Below, one piece after another: positions 1 to 7,078 of a DNA stretch of 12,794 nucleotides; the first letter of the stretch is position 1; each line of letters begins with the position of its first letter. Source of the DNA: Saprospiraceae bacterium (GTDB taxonomy: Bacteria; Bacteroidota; Bacteroidia; Chitinophagales; Saprospiraceae). The notes beneath the pieces are model-generated. The model was not told the origin of the DNA. It saw only the letters and a program-made list of their open reading frames with translations, and did not search any database. The translations under genes and the position numbers were made by a program. The stretch is from NCBI GenBank assembly GCA_007125435.1, contig SLDF01000020.1, positions 1-12,794 on the forward strand, given 5' to 3'.

Positions 1-100
1 AATAGATGCTCTGCTATAAACGCGAACGGTAGTGAGCTAAACATGAGCGAAGCGAACTATTCCCAGGGCTGACGCCCTCCGCTATTATGATATCGCTACG
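1..100. repeat. Degenerate GC-rich intergenic repeat
   Basis: This non-coding stretch is rich in GAGCGAAGCGAAC-like words and is followed by a perfect 5-bp hairpin, AGGGC-TGAC-GCCCT at 65-78. Similar GAGCG/GCGAG words and a similar GGGC...GCCC end occur in the stronger element at about 6866-6981, which suggests two diverged members of one dispersed family. All three plus-strand frames have early stops. The boundaries are approximate, and the element may extend left beyond the window. Membership in one family is inferred by eye, not by alignment. Confidence 0.4.
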
Positions 101-174
101 CTGTGGCTTGTATTAGATTGTATTTAGAACCCTGAGTTATTCTATAGGTGATTGTGAAGAGGACAGTCGACGCC

Positions 175-196
175 GAGCCGGAGGCGGCTCAGTTTT
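175..196 (+). terminator. Terminator-like hairpin with short T run
   Basis: A perfect 6-bp GC-rich stem (GAGCCG at 175-180, CGGCTC at 185-190) with a GAGG loop is followed by AG and four T residues. This fits a weak intrinsic terminator on the plus strand. No gene is visible between the window edge and this point, so it would serve a transcript starting outside the window, or it may be part of the nearby repeat. Confidence 0.35.
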
Positions 197-683
197 CTGT
201 TTATCAGATTGACATCTATCGAATCTGATTGCATCGTACCTTTTGGTCATGCACCGCTCAGTCGTTCTCACACAAAATAGGATAGTAATACTAAAGGCTA
301 ATGAAAGTATCATGAAGGGCCCTTTTGAAAAATAAATGCTCACAGTCATGAAAATTAGGGGTCACTTCTTTTTTGTGTAAACCTATTTCAGGACGAGACA
401 ATAAGAGAAAGAGATGAATCACCTACTAATCATCAACAAGATCGTAATTTTGTTGTTTCAGTTAGGTTGTCTTCAGAGACTCTTGAATTAAGGTGGTAAA
501 TAGGTTGTTTCGATTTGTACAAGATAACGCAGTACCTTGATATTAGCTAAGTGGCTGCTGATCTTGAATGTTTAAATCCGGAGAATCATAAAAAAACGGC
601 ACGATGATGTTGCTATTCAGCTGTCTTAGGAGTTTTGGAAGATAAACTTCAGTAATTTTTTTAAATCAACAAATCACAAAATC
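197..683. other. Intergenic region without a convincing gene
   Basis: This AT-rich stretch precedes the DUF2911 gene. A minus-strand reading frame covering 137-349 runs through the 175-190 hairpin, has no recognisable domain and is unlikely to be a gene. TAATTTTG at 445-452 matches the Bacteroidota -7 consensus TAnnTTTG, but no TTG sits at the right distance upstream and it is about 230 bases from the next start codon. A TTG at 635-637 followed by TAATTTTT at 653-660 could be a weak promoter closer to the gene. I see no tRNA, riboswitch or mobile-element remnant. Confidence 0.5.
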
Positions 684-1517
684 ATGATGAAAAAACTTTT
701 TACATTGGTATTGGCACTAGGTGTGTCTACTGTAATGATGGCACAATTGCAACTGCCTCAGCCCAGTCCATCAGCGAAAGTAAAACAAGAAGTTGGCTTG
801 ACAGAGATCAAGATCGAGTATGCTAGCCCGGCTGTTAATAACCGAGAAGTTTTTGGAGGGCTTGTAGCTTATGACCAGCTATGGAGAGCCGGGGCAAATG
901 CGCCGACTAAAATTTCTTTCAGCAGAGATGTGAAAATCGCTGATACGGATGTACCTGCTGGCACTTATGCTTTATACATGACGCCACGAGCTTCGGGGGA
1001 ATGGACTCTTACACTAAACTCTAATGAAAATGCTCAGGCGTGGAGCAGAGATGAGTCCAATGACGTAGTTTCTGCACCTATGATGGTCTCTAGTGTAGAT
1101 AAGCATGAGCGACTGGTATATATGATTACAGATTTTGATGATGCCAGCGCTACTATTTCTATGATGTGGGATAAGACTAAAGCTAGCTTCAAAGTCAACT
1201 TGCATACATCTGATCAAGCTTATGCCGCTATCCAAAGAGCGACTGATGGTCTATGGAGAGATAGCTTTGGTGCAGCCAGATATCTATTGGCAGCAGGCGA
1301 CTACGACATGGCTCTAGAACAAATCAACTTGTCACTGGGCATGAGTGAGAACTGGTTCAATACCTGGGTGAAAGCTCAGATCCTCAACAAAAAAGGTAAA
1401 AACGACAAAGCTTACAAATATGCACAGAAAGCCATGGACATGGGTAATGAGACACCTGAGTCTTTTTGGTATAAAGCTAATGTAGAAGAAGCACTGAATA
1501 CATGGCCTAAGAGCTAA
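684..1517 (+). CDS. Secreted DUF2911 domain protein with TPR-like tail
   Basis: This 277-residue exported protein belongs to the DUF2911 family, which is common in Bacteroidota and has no established biochemical function. Residues 1-20 form a typical signal peptide (MMKK, hydrophobic core, then MMAQ), so it should reach the periplasm or cell surface. DUF2911 spans roughly residues 28-172 and shows the family hallmarks SPSAKV near the start, YASPAVNNRE at 46-55, LWRAGANAPT at 67-76 and PAGTYALY at 91-98. Residues about 195-255 (ARYLLAAGDYDMALEQI and what follows) look like one or two tetratricopeptide helices, a usual C-terminal addition in longer members. There is no lipobox. The start is one of two adjacent ATG codons (684 or 687). 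The gene stands alone and ends at a strong terminator. The family call is secure; the function is unknown. Confidence 0.93.
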   Translation: MMKKLFTLVLALGVSTVMMAQLQLPQPSPSAKVKQEVGLTEIKIEYASPAVNNREVFGGLVAYDQLWRAGANAPTKISFSRDVKIADTDVPAGTYALYMTPRASGEWTLTLNSNENAQAWSRDESNDVVSAPMMVSSVDKHERLVYMITDFDDASATISMMWDKTKASFKVNLHTSDQAYAAIQRATDGLWRDSFGAARYLLAAGDYDMALEQINLSLGMSENWFNTWVKAQILNKKGKNDKAYKYAQKAMDMGNETPESFWYKANVEEALNTWPKS

Positions 1518-1536
1518 TCTTCTTCACCTAAGCAAT

Positions 1537-1580
1537 AAAAAAGGGAAGCACAATGACGTTGTGCTTCCCTTTCTTGTTTT
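1537..1580. terminator. Strong bidirectional intrinsic terminator
   Basis: A near-ideal hairpin has a 14-bp perfect stem (1540-1553 with 1559-1572) and a TGACG loop. On the plus strand it is followed by a T-rich stretch ending in TTTT at 1577-1580. On the minus strand the mirror stem is followed by a run of T residues (the A run at 1537-1542). It lies between two convergent genes, the DUF2911 gene and the lipoprotein gene, and should stop transcription from both sides. Confidence 0.92.
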
Positions 1581-1644
1581 AATGTTCTTGCAAGTTGTCA
1601 AAGAAATAGCAATGACAATAACCACTGGCCACCTGTGCGCTGAC

Positions 1645-2022
1645 TTATTGTCTATGGAGCTCTAGTTCTTCTTCTACACTGGTAGGGTATAAGAATAGGA
1701 TTCCATCTTCCAGCTTCATCTCATAGGAAATAACGGCGTCAGCTATCTGCCATGACAGTAAACCATCAGCAATGGTGTAATTACCTTCCAACAATTGGAT
1801 TTTATTGGTGGTCATGACCCCATCTTCATTGAAGGTAAAAATAGCATCTGTAGAGCTTTTTTCCAGTCTGCCGGTCGCTCTGACAACTTTCCATTCACCG
1901 ATCAAATCCTCTTGAGTGATTTCATGAGACTCCTTTGTATTGGACTTGCTCTCTTCCTGACATCCTACTGTCGGTAAAAATAAAATAGCTAAAAGCAAAT
2001 ATTGAATAACTAATCTTATCAT
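1645..2022 (-). CDS. Small lipoprotein with lipocalin-like domain
   Basis: The predicted lipoprotein has 125 residues. From the chosen ATG at 2022 it begins with a hydrophobic signal sequence ending in LPTVGC, a lipobox whose Cys21 would be lipidated, followed by a polar linker (QEESKSNTKES). The rest, from LIGEWKV through ILFLYP, resembles the small lipocalin-like families of Bacteroidota, with an opening GxW and alternating beta strands, but I cannot name a specific family or ligand. The frame is open 24 codons further upstream (to 2094). I prefer 2022 because it puts the signal peptide at the N-terminus and because a promoter-like TATTTTTG lies at 2038-2045, inside the longer version. The next upstream ATG is at 2055. 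The gene is convergent with the DUF2911 gene and shares its terminator. Confidence 0.8.
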   Translation of the reverse strand: MIRLVIQYLLLAILFLPTVGCQEESKSNTKESHEITQEDLIGEWKVVRATGRLEKSSTDAIFTFNEDGVMTTNKIQLLEGNYTIADGLLSWQIADAVISYEMKLEDGILFLYPTSVEEELELHRQ

Positions 2023-2037
2023 AAGTCTGTTTTTTTG

Positions 2038-2045
2038 CAAAAATA
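2038..2045 (-). promoter_or_regulatory. Candidate -7 promoter element for the lipoprotein gene
   Basis: Read on the minus strand, these bases are TATTTTTG, an exact match to the Bacteroidota -7 consensus TAnnTTTG. Transcription would start a few bases downstream, leaving a leader of about 10 bases before the ATG at 2022. No clear TTG is seen at the -33 position, so this is a candidate only. Confidence 0.4.
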
Positions 2046-2094
2046 AAGGATTCATATCTTTTATCTTAATATGCCCTAGATTAATGCGCTGCAT

Positions 2095-2635
2095 GCTTCA
2101 TATAAATAAGGGTAAAGGTGCTTTTCCGGCAGAGCCTGATCTTTTGATAATCCTGATACTTTAATGACTTCCATGATAAATAAACCTGATTGGAAGCACC
2201 TCAATATCAAACATTAAAGCCATGATGCTGTTTGGACAATACAAAGGTGTCAATTCCGCTTTTTACAATAGAGTTTCGTCGACAGGGTTTATATGACGAT
2301 ATTATAAGTGGTTTTGCAATTGAGGCATAGTCAACTCAATAAAGCTACTTCTATTAATGCCTTCAATATCTGGAATGCAACATTTTAAAATATTGCTGCT
2401 TGATAATTTTGCTTTAGCCCAGCATGTTTATCGAAAATTCATAATGAAGGGTGTATAGGGTAAAAAAACTGTTGCTTTTGTGAAGGCGTTATAGTCGTTC
2501 CTATGACAATTGAACAAAATTATCAGTTATAAAGCCATATAAAGCTTTAATCCCGGCTACTACCACAGTCAGGTGGTAGGCAGAGAAGGTTCTATTGCAT
2601 GATCGGGTAAAATAAAAACAAATATCCAATCGCTT
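2095..2635. other. Intergenic region with a short hairpin and no clear gene
   Basis: This AT-rich stretch separates the divergent lipoprotein and dehydrogenase genes. No frame longer than a few dozen codons looks coding; a 32-codon minus-strand frame beginning near 2193 has no recognisable features. TAATTTTG at 2404-2411 matches the -7 consensus, but it lies about 225 bases before the dehydrogenase and lacks a good -33 partner. A 7-bp perfect hairpin, CTACCAC/GTGGTAG at 2560-2566 and 2573-2579, lies in the presumed leader of the dehydrogenase, with no T run after it. I see no RNA gene or mobile element. Confidence 0.5.
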
Positions 2636-3490
2636 ATGAAGTCAATTTTTATCACAGGGGCCACAAGTGGTATTGGTCGTGCAGCAGCGTCATACCTGGC
2701 CGAAGAAGGCCATCACGTTTACTTACTCATCAGGAATAGAGAGAAAGGGGAGGCCTTTATTGATGAACTCAAAAATGAATATCCGGAATCTAATGTTCAT
2801 ATTATTGAGTGTGATCTGGCCGATCTTGAAACCGTTAAATGCTGTGCAACTCAAATATTGATGCAGCACGACCGTATTGATGTGTTGATTAATAATGCAG
2901 GTGGTATCTTTCCCAATCAGTATTTTAATAAAGATGGATACGAGCAAACTTTCGTTGTCAACCACTTAGGTCATTTCTTGTTGACATATTTGCTGCGATC
3001 TTTACTAGCTGAGTCCAATGCAAAAGTCATCAATCTAAGTTCTGAAGCGCACAAAGCCGCCAAGCCTGACTTTGACGATGTCCATATGAAGTCTAAGTAT
3101 CAGTCTTTCACAGCTTATGCCAACGCCAAACTTTTCAATGTCTATTTTACTAAAAGCTTGGTAGAGCAATATGGGCAGCATGGTATCAGGTCATTTGCTG
3201 TTCATCCGGGAGTCGTGCGAACAGGCTTTGGCAAGACGTATAAGGGTCTCGTCAAGTGGATTATCAAACTGATGCGTCCATTTATGATCACCCCGGACAA
3301 AGGCGCCGAGGACACTATCAATCTCGCTCTAGACAGACTGGATGCAATAAATGGCAGCTACATAAAGAAGGGTAAAGTTACCGAGCCTTCGTCATTGGCT
3401 CTGGATGTAAAGAACCGAGAGCAACTTTGGCGCATGAGCGAAGACATGGTGAAAGATTACTTGCCGGGAAAGGACAACAAAAAGGCGTAA
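2636..3490 (+). CDS. Short-chain dehydrogenase/reductase, retinol-dehydrogenase-like
   Basis: This 284-residue NAD(P)-dependent oxidoreductase is of the classical/extended-loop short-chain dehydrogenase type. The Rossmann fold shows TGATSGIG at 7-14 (dinucleotide binding), an acidic residue in ECDLAD at 59-64, NNAGG at 86-90 and N109 in VNHLG. The catalytic set is Ser135 or Ser136 in INLSSE, Tyr161 and Lys165 (YANAK), followed by HPGVVRT at 190-196. Overall it resembles the retinol dehydrogenase/WW-domain oxidoreductase/protochlorophyllide-reductase-like branch, whose bacterial members mostly have unknown substrates. IRNR at 32-35 after the second strand hints at NADP(H) preference. The start is the first ATG in frame; no Shine-Dalgarno is visible. 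It is convergent with the response regulator (21 bases apart) and has no operon partner. Its real substrate cannot be read from sequence; a link to carotenoid cleavage products would be speculation. Confidence 0.9.
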   Translation: MKSIFITGATSGIGRAAASYLAEEGHHVYLLIRNREKGEAFIDELKNEYPESNVHIIECDLADLETVKCCATQILMQHDRIDVLINNAGGIFPNQYFNKDGYEQTFVVNHLGHFLLTYLLRSLLAESNAKVINLSSEAHKAAKPDFDDVHMKSKYQSFTAYANAKLFNVYFTKSLVEQYGQHGIRSFAVHPGVVRTGFGKTYKGLVKWIIKLMRPFMITPDKGAEDTINLALDRLDAINGSYIKKGKVTEPSSLALDVKNREQLWRMSEDMVKDYLPGKDNKKA

Positions 3491-3511
3491 AGAAGTAGGA
3501 CTTCATCAAAT

Positions 3512-3901
3512 TCATTTCAAAATAGCCTTCATTGCTTCCATATCTTCCAAAGATAGGGGCTTAGTGAAAAAGCCCTTTATACAGTCGTAGTTCTGTGCTT
3601 TTTCTGTGTCAATGCTATGAACGGTTGACGATATGATGATCACAGGAATATCAACATTATTGGATTGGGCAAAATTTATATACTCATCCAGGAAGTCCCA
3701 GCCATTGAGAATCGGCATATTGATATCCAATAAAATGACTTCAGGAAGACTGTCTTTTTGATCTGACTTACTGTATAGGTGGTCTATAGCTTCTTTACCA
3801 TTCATGCAGATATGAATCTGGCTGGAAAAATTAGTCATCCTGATTAATTTTTCGCAGATCATCAAAAAGATTCTGTCATCATCTACTAAAAGTACTCTCA
3901 T
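3512..3901 (-). CDS. Stand-alone CheY-like response regulator receiver
   Basis: This 129-residue protein is a single receiver domain with no output domain. Counting from the ATG at 3901, the acidic pocket is Asp7-Asp8-Asp9 in LLVDDD, the phospho-acceptor is Asp59 in VILLDINMP, the switch Ser/Thr lies in IISST at about 90-93, and the conserved lysine is Lys114 in FFTKPLS. All catalytic positions are intact, so it should accept phosphate from a histidine kinase. The LLDINMPILNGWDFL pattern is typical of the single-domain receivers abundant in Bacteroidota. A TTG one codon upstream (3904) is an alternative start. No cognate kinase lies nearby, so the partner and output are unknown. The gene is convergent with the dehydrogenase and about 100 bases downstream of the rhomboid gene on the same strand. 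Confidence 0.93.
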   Translation of the reverse strand: MRVLLVDDDRIFLMICEKLIRMTNFSSQIHICMNGKEAIDHLYSKSDQKDSLPEVILLDINMPILNGWDFLDEYINFAQSNNVDIPVIIISSTVHSIDTEKAQNYDCIKGFFTKPLSLEDMEAMKAILK

Positions 3902-4002
3902 CAATGAGATGTTGGTTATGCTCTATGCTCTTTCTTATGTGTAAAACTATCAAAGATTGTCTCTATACTGTATTCAACTTCGTAAAGCCATCCATTTAGT
4001 TA

Positions 4003-4629
4003 TTAAAAGGGCAGTTCTATCAATCTGTTCCAAAAGTGAATAGCTAGAGATGGCTTTAATAAGATTGTAAATATTATTCCAAATAGTGCGCCATAAAAGT
4101 GTGCATCGTGGTCTATATTATCCCTGCTGTTTTTGGCAGCCCAGGAAGAATAGGCCAAGTAAGCAATCCCGGCAACAATACCGGGTATGGGAATCACCAT
4201 ATATAAATACAGCATATTCCACGGCTCGAATAGAATATATACAAATACTATACCAGAAACAGCACCTGATGCACCGACTGCTGCATAGTTTGGATTGTCC
4301 CTGTGCTTGTAAAGAGTGGACATATCTGCAAAAACTATGGTGATCAAGAAAAGTAGTAAATAGAATACTCGACCCAACACAGGCCCGAAAATTTGTTGGT
4401 AATACAACTCTACAATCTCGCCAAACTGCCAAAACACAAACATATTAATCAGTAGATGAATCCAACTGCCATGCACAAAGCCTGAACTGATCAGTCTGTA
4501 ATATTCTTTGTGGTGTATCACACCGTATGGCCAGTGTTTCAGCTTATTGAACAGCATACTGTCCTTAAAGCATAAGTAAGAAACAACAACACAGATGAGA
4601 AGAAGTAATACCGTGATCGAAATATCCAT
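4003..4629 (-). CDS. Rhomboid family intramembrane serine protease
   Basis: This 208-residue integral membrane protein has the rhomboid core. Visible marks are HGSWIHLLINMFVFWQFG at 53-70, containing the conserved HxxxN (His58, Asn62) of the second core helix; the catalytic serine in GASG at 119-122 (Ser121); and the catalytic histidine His177 in DAHFYGALFG. These form the Ser-His dyad that cleaves transmembrane substrates inside the inner membrane. About six hydrophobic segments can be seen, which is the usual bacterial core. The N-terminal helix (residues 3-20) has no cytoplasmic extension before it. It starts one base after the rlmH stop codon, so the two are almost certainly co-transcribed and probably translationally coupled. 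The dyad is intact, so it should be active; the substrates are unknown. Confidence 0.93.
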   Translation of the reverse strand: MDISITVLLLLICVVVSYLCFKDSMLFNKLKHWPYGVIHHKEYYRLISSGFVHGSWIHLLINMFVFWQFGEIVELYYQQIFGPVLGRVFYLLLFLITIVFADMSTLYKHRDNPNYAAVGASGAVSGIVFVYILFEPWNMLYLYMVIPIPGIVAGIAYLAYSSWAAKNSRDNIDHDAHFYGALFGIIFTILLKPSLAIHFWNRLIELPF

Positions 4630-4630
4630 A

Positions 4631-5101
4631 TTATGTATTGTGATAGGGTTCGTTATTTAAGATGGTAAAAGCTCTGTACAGTTGTTCTAAAAAAATGAGC
4701 CTTACCATTTGATGAGTAAAGGTCATTTTTGATAGTGACATTTCAAAATTTGAACGCATTTTTAGGCTGGAATCAAATCCCCAGGCTCCACCAATGATGA
4801 AAATAAGTCTGCGTGGACTTTGATTAAACCATTTTTGTATTTGCCGGGCAAAGCCAACAGAGTCAAATTGCTTACCATGTTCATCGAGAAGGATGACGTA
4901 ATCATCAGGCTGTAACGATTTTAAAAACACCTCCGATTCCAGTTTTTTGACCTGACTGGCATTTGACTTTCCTGTTTTTGGTTCTTTAAAAAGGACCAGT
5001 TCGGCGGTGTGGTAGTTTTTAATGCGCTTGAGGTACAGGGTTTCTCCGGACTGTAGGTAGCCTTCTTTTGTTTTTCCTATGGACCAAATTTCAATTTTCA
5101 T
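4631..5101 (-). CDS. rlmH: 23S rRNA (pseudouridine-1915-N3)-methyltransferase RlmH
   Basis: RlmH is a small SPOUT methyltransferase that uses S-adenosylmethionine to methylate N3 of pseudouridine 1915 in helix 69 of 23S rRNA, acting on assembled 70S ribosomes as a homodimer. The 156-residue length equals the usual family size. Family motifs are KIEIWSIGK at the start, LLDEHGK at 71-77, FIIGGAWGFD at 101-110 (the SAM-binding trefoil knot), and a C-terminal block from MTFTHQMVR to EQLYRAFTI and PYH at 152-154. The frame is open 13 codons upstream (to 5140, overlapping the SWIM gene), but the family starts at the ATG at 5101, 10 bases after the SWIM gene stop. It is the middle gene of a three-gene operon. 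The call is secure. Confidence 0.97.
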   Translation of the reverse strand: MKIEIWSIGKTKEGYLQSGETLYLKRIKNYHTAELVLFKEPKTGKSNASQVKKLESEVFLKSLQPDDYVILLDEHGKQFDSVGFARQIQKWFNQSPRRLIFIIGGAWGFDSSLKMRSNFEMSLSKMTFTHQMVRLIFLEQLYRAFTILNNEPYHNT

Positions 5102-5111
5102 GGTACTGATT

Positions 5112-6782
5112 TTATAACCTGACCTTGCCATAGATCTCACTTACAGCTGACTTCAGTAAGTGTCTTTCGGGCATAGCAGTCAAGACTTTATTGACGAGTT
5201 CCTGGCGCTCTGTGGTCAACCCTTTGTCGTCAAGTGTCTGACATAAGTGAATGAATTTATCAATATTCCTCTGCCCAAAGAAGTCCTCCATGAATGACAG
5301 TACTTTGGATTCGATCATGGGCAGGTGTGATAATACCATGTCACTGCTGATGGCCGGTAATAATCCAATGACTGTATCTATAGGTGATGCTTCAGTGAGG
5401 TAAGGCTCTAATAAAACTGGTGATATCGAGAGATGTGGTAAGGTATTGACGATGATCTCATACTCTTTGGGCGAAGTGGCAAGCTCTATCAAGGTTTCAA
5501 GGAAGTCACCATGCAAAGACTCAAAGAGAACATCGGTGTTAGGTTCGATTTTACCTTTCAGCCAAAACTCCGCAAGCTTTTCTATGTAAGCAGACTGCAT
5601 TTCAGGAGTCTCCAAATGACTGATGAAGTGATGGAAGGCGATATGACTCACATTTTCATCAACCAAATGGTCTAAGACGCCTAATATGATTTCCGACTTT
5701 TTAGAAGCGGCATTACTTTGTGTAAGTATCGGCAGGAATAAATTCCACTGGTACATGCTCCAGCTTCCTTCATTAATTGGAATGTCTTTCCAGTCTAAGG
5801 TCGATTTGCTGAAAAAACAGACCAGGAGAGCCAGGTGGATTGTAGAGGCCTCTCTGTTGTGTTTTAATATGTGAAGGCGCTGGATAAGCTTGCTCTGTAT
5901 ATCGCCTTTTGAGGGTAGAAAAGCTGTAGGTAAAAAATACAGAAAATGATCGACTTCTACAGGCATATACCATTCTGACAGAATGGTCTCGGATGCAATC
6001 TCACTGAGTTTGATTTTAATATTAGGAGGCAAACTCCTCTTATGGCAAAAAGCTGTAAATCTTTGAATGATACTGCTTGCTATATCTTTGAACTGCTCTA
6101 GATTATTGACTCTGAATGATATGGGCAATATCTGCTTCATCAAAATCTCAATGATGACTATCGCGGAAGAATAGGCCTTAGTCGCCAGATAAGTGTCTAC
6201 TTGATCGAGTAATGGTTCCAGGTATTTTTTCAGCCGAGACACTTTGCGCGGAGACCATTTTTCTCTCTTGCTTTTGACATGGTTGATTAATACCTGGATA
6301 AGCTTTTCGTACTCTTCTTTTTCTTTGTCTTCGGCGCCGAGATATGCAAACTTAGCTTTCAGCATGAGATTAAAGGTCCTGTTGCGGGTAGCATATTGCC
6401 TGACAAAATCTATCAAATCCTCATGTGGAACTTTATTTAAGAGATCTTTAGTCTGGCTCTTCTTATTTCTTTTGACAGGCTGTTGGGTTTGTCGCCTGAC
6501 TTTTTTGTCGATTTTGACTGATTTGATGTATCTCAAAAGAGCTGCAACATGCACACATACATGATCTCTTTGAAAGTCTGTACAGGTACATTGTAATTCT
6601 GCTATTTTATTACCTTTTAGTAAGACTTCGGCTTCATCGTCATCAAATAAGAATGTGTACAGATTTTTTATTGGGGTTTGCACACCACCGGCATCCATTT
6701 TTTCCAGCCACTCTGCAGATCTCTTGTCCAATTGCTCTGGAATGTAAATATCGATATCTCTTATGTTGCTGCCTTTCTTCAA
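5112..6782 (-). CDS. SWIM zinc-finger protein of unknown function
   Basis: This is a 556-residue protein with an N-terminal SWIM zinc finger and a long, mostly helical remainder. The SWIM signature CxCx(n)CxH is seen as Cys65, Cys67, Cys76 and His78 (QCTCTDF...DHVCVHVAALL), with all four metal ligands present. Such modules bind DNA or protein partners. A basic stretch (KKVRRQTQQPVKRNKKSQ) follows at about 93-110. The remaining roughly 440 residues have no motif I recognise and read as tandem helical repeats; no helicase motifs are present. The start is TTG at 6782: an in-frame stop lies 30 bases upstream with no ATG between, and the next ATG (Met29) would drop conserved-looking sequence, though it leaves the finger intact. 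It is the first gene of an operon with rlmH and the rhomboid gene. The domain is clear; the role is unknown. Confidence 0.85.
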   Translation of the reverse strand: MKKGSNIRDIDIYIPEQLDKRSAEWLEKMDAGGVQTPIKNLYTFLFDDDEAEVLLKGNKIAELQCTCTDFQRDHVCVHVAALLRYIKSVKIDKKVRRQTQQPVKRNKKSQTKDLLNKVPHEDLIDFVRQYATRNRTFNLMLKAKFAYLGAEDKEKEEYEKLIQVLINHVKSKREKWSPRKVSRLKKYLEPLLDQVDTYLATKAYSSAIVIIEILMKQILPISFRVNNLEQFKDIASSIIQRFTAFCHKRSLPPNIKIKLSEIASETILSEWYMPVEVDHFLYFLPTAFLPSKGDIQSKLIQRLHILKHNREASTIHLALLVCFFSKSTLDWKDIPINEGSWSMYQWNLFLPILTQSNAASKKSEIILGVLDHLVDENVSHIAFHHFISHLETPEMQSAYIEKLAEFWLKGKIEPNTDVLFESLHGDFLETLIELATSPKEYEIIVNTLPHLSISPVLLEPYLTEASPIDTVIGLLPAISSDMVLSHLPMIESKVLSFMEDFFGQRNIDKFIHLCQTLDDKGLTTERQELVNKVLTAMPERHLLKSAVSEIYGKVRL

Positions 6783-6865
6783 TGTTGTCTCATTTCCGTA
6801 TCCGAATAATCAGTGTGTCTCAATATATTGAATTCAAGTGGTGTCTTTTGCATCAGCGATGTGTA

Positions 6866-6981
6866 GCGGGTCACGAGCGCATGCGAGTGAGTCCCGTACC
6901 GCAGGGAAGGGACCGAGCGAACAGCGAGCCCCGGAACGTAGCGACCCCTGACCATCCCAAAGATGGGCAGGGGTGATGCCC
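6866..6981. repeat. GC-rich intergenic repeat with nested hairpins
   Basis: This block is far more GC-rich than its surroundings and is built from related words: GAGCGCATGCGAG near 6875, GAGCGAACAGCGAG near 6914, and GAACGTAGCGACCCC near 6934. Its right end folds into a strong hairpin: CCCCTG (6945-6950) pairs with CAGGGG (6968-6973) and CCATC (6952-6956) with GATGG (6962-6966), around one mismatch and a CCAAA loop. GGGC at 6965-6968 can pair alternatively with GCCC at 6978-6981. It lies between two minus-strand operons and may end the carotenoid transcript or stabilise its 3' end. Minus-strand translation through it gives a GRYVPGLAVRSVPSLRYGTH-type peptide, which from memory resembles spurious small ORFs annotated over intergenic repeats in Bacteroidota. 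A related, weaker copy lies at the left window edge. Confidence 0.6.
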
Positions 6982-7078
6982 AAACCAATAAAACCAATGA
7001 CACATTATGTAAACTAACAAAGATAAGGGATTTTTGATCTATAGAGGGAATGAGAGGTGTGAAAAGGTGGATCTTAAA

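Noticed and set aside
137..349. 70-codon minus-strand frame with a hydrophobic start
   Set aside because: Its C-terminal part is the 175-190 hairpin read as protein (PPPARRR), no family resemblance is visible, and the region appears non-coding.
2555..2590. Possible cobalamin riboswitch before the dehydrogenase, because of AGTCAGG at 2567-2573
   Set aside because: Only half of the B12 box matches and none of the other conserved riboswitch segments are found upstream; chance similarity is more likely.
3491..3511. Bidirectional terminator between the dehydrogenase and the response regulator
   Set aside because: Only a 5-bp stem (GAAGT/ACTTC at 3492-3504) is present with no T run, which is too weak to call.
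5112..6782. Interpretation as an SNF2-type helicase, since SWIM domains often accompany such helicases
   Set aside because: No Walker A, DEAH-type or other helicase motif appears anywhere in the 556 residues.
6653..6976. 107-codon plus-strand frame
   Set aside because: It lies opposite the SWIM gene and runs into the repeat; it is cysteine-rich noise from antisense reading with no recognisable domain.
6779..7003. 74-codon minus-strand frame ending on the SWIM start codon (TTGA overlap)
   Set aside because: It translates straight through the GC-rich hairpin repeat, producing an SLRYGTH-type peptide that looks like repeat-derived noise; there is no domain and no supporting start context.
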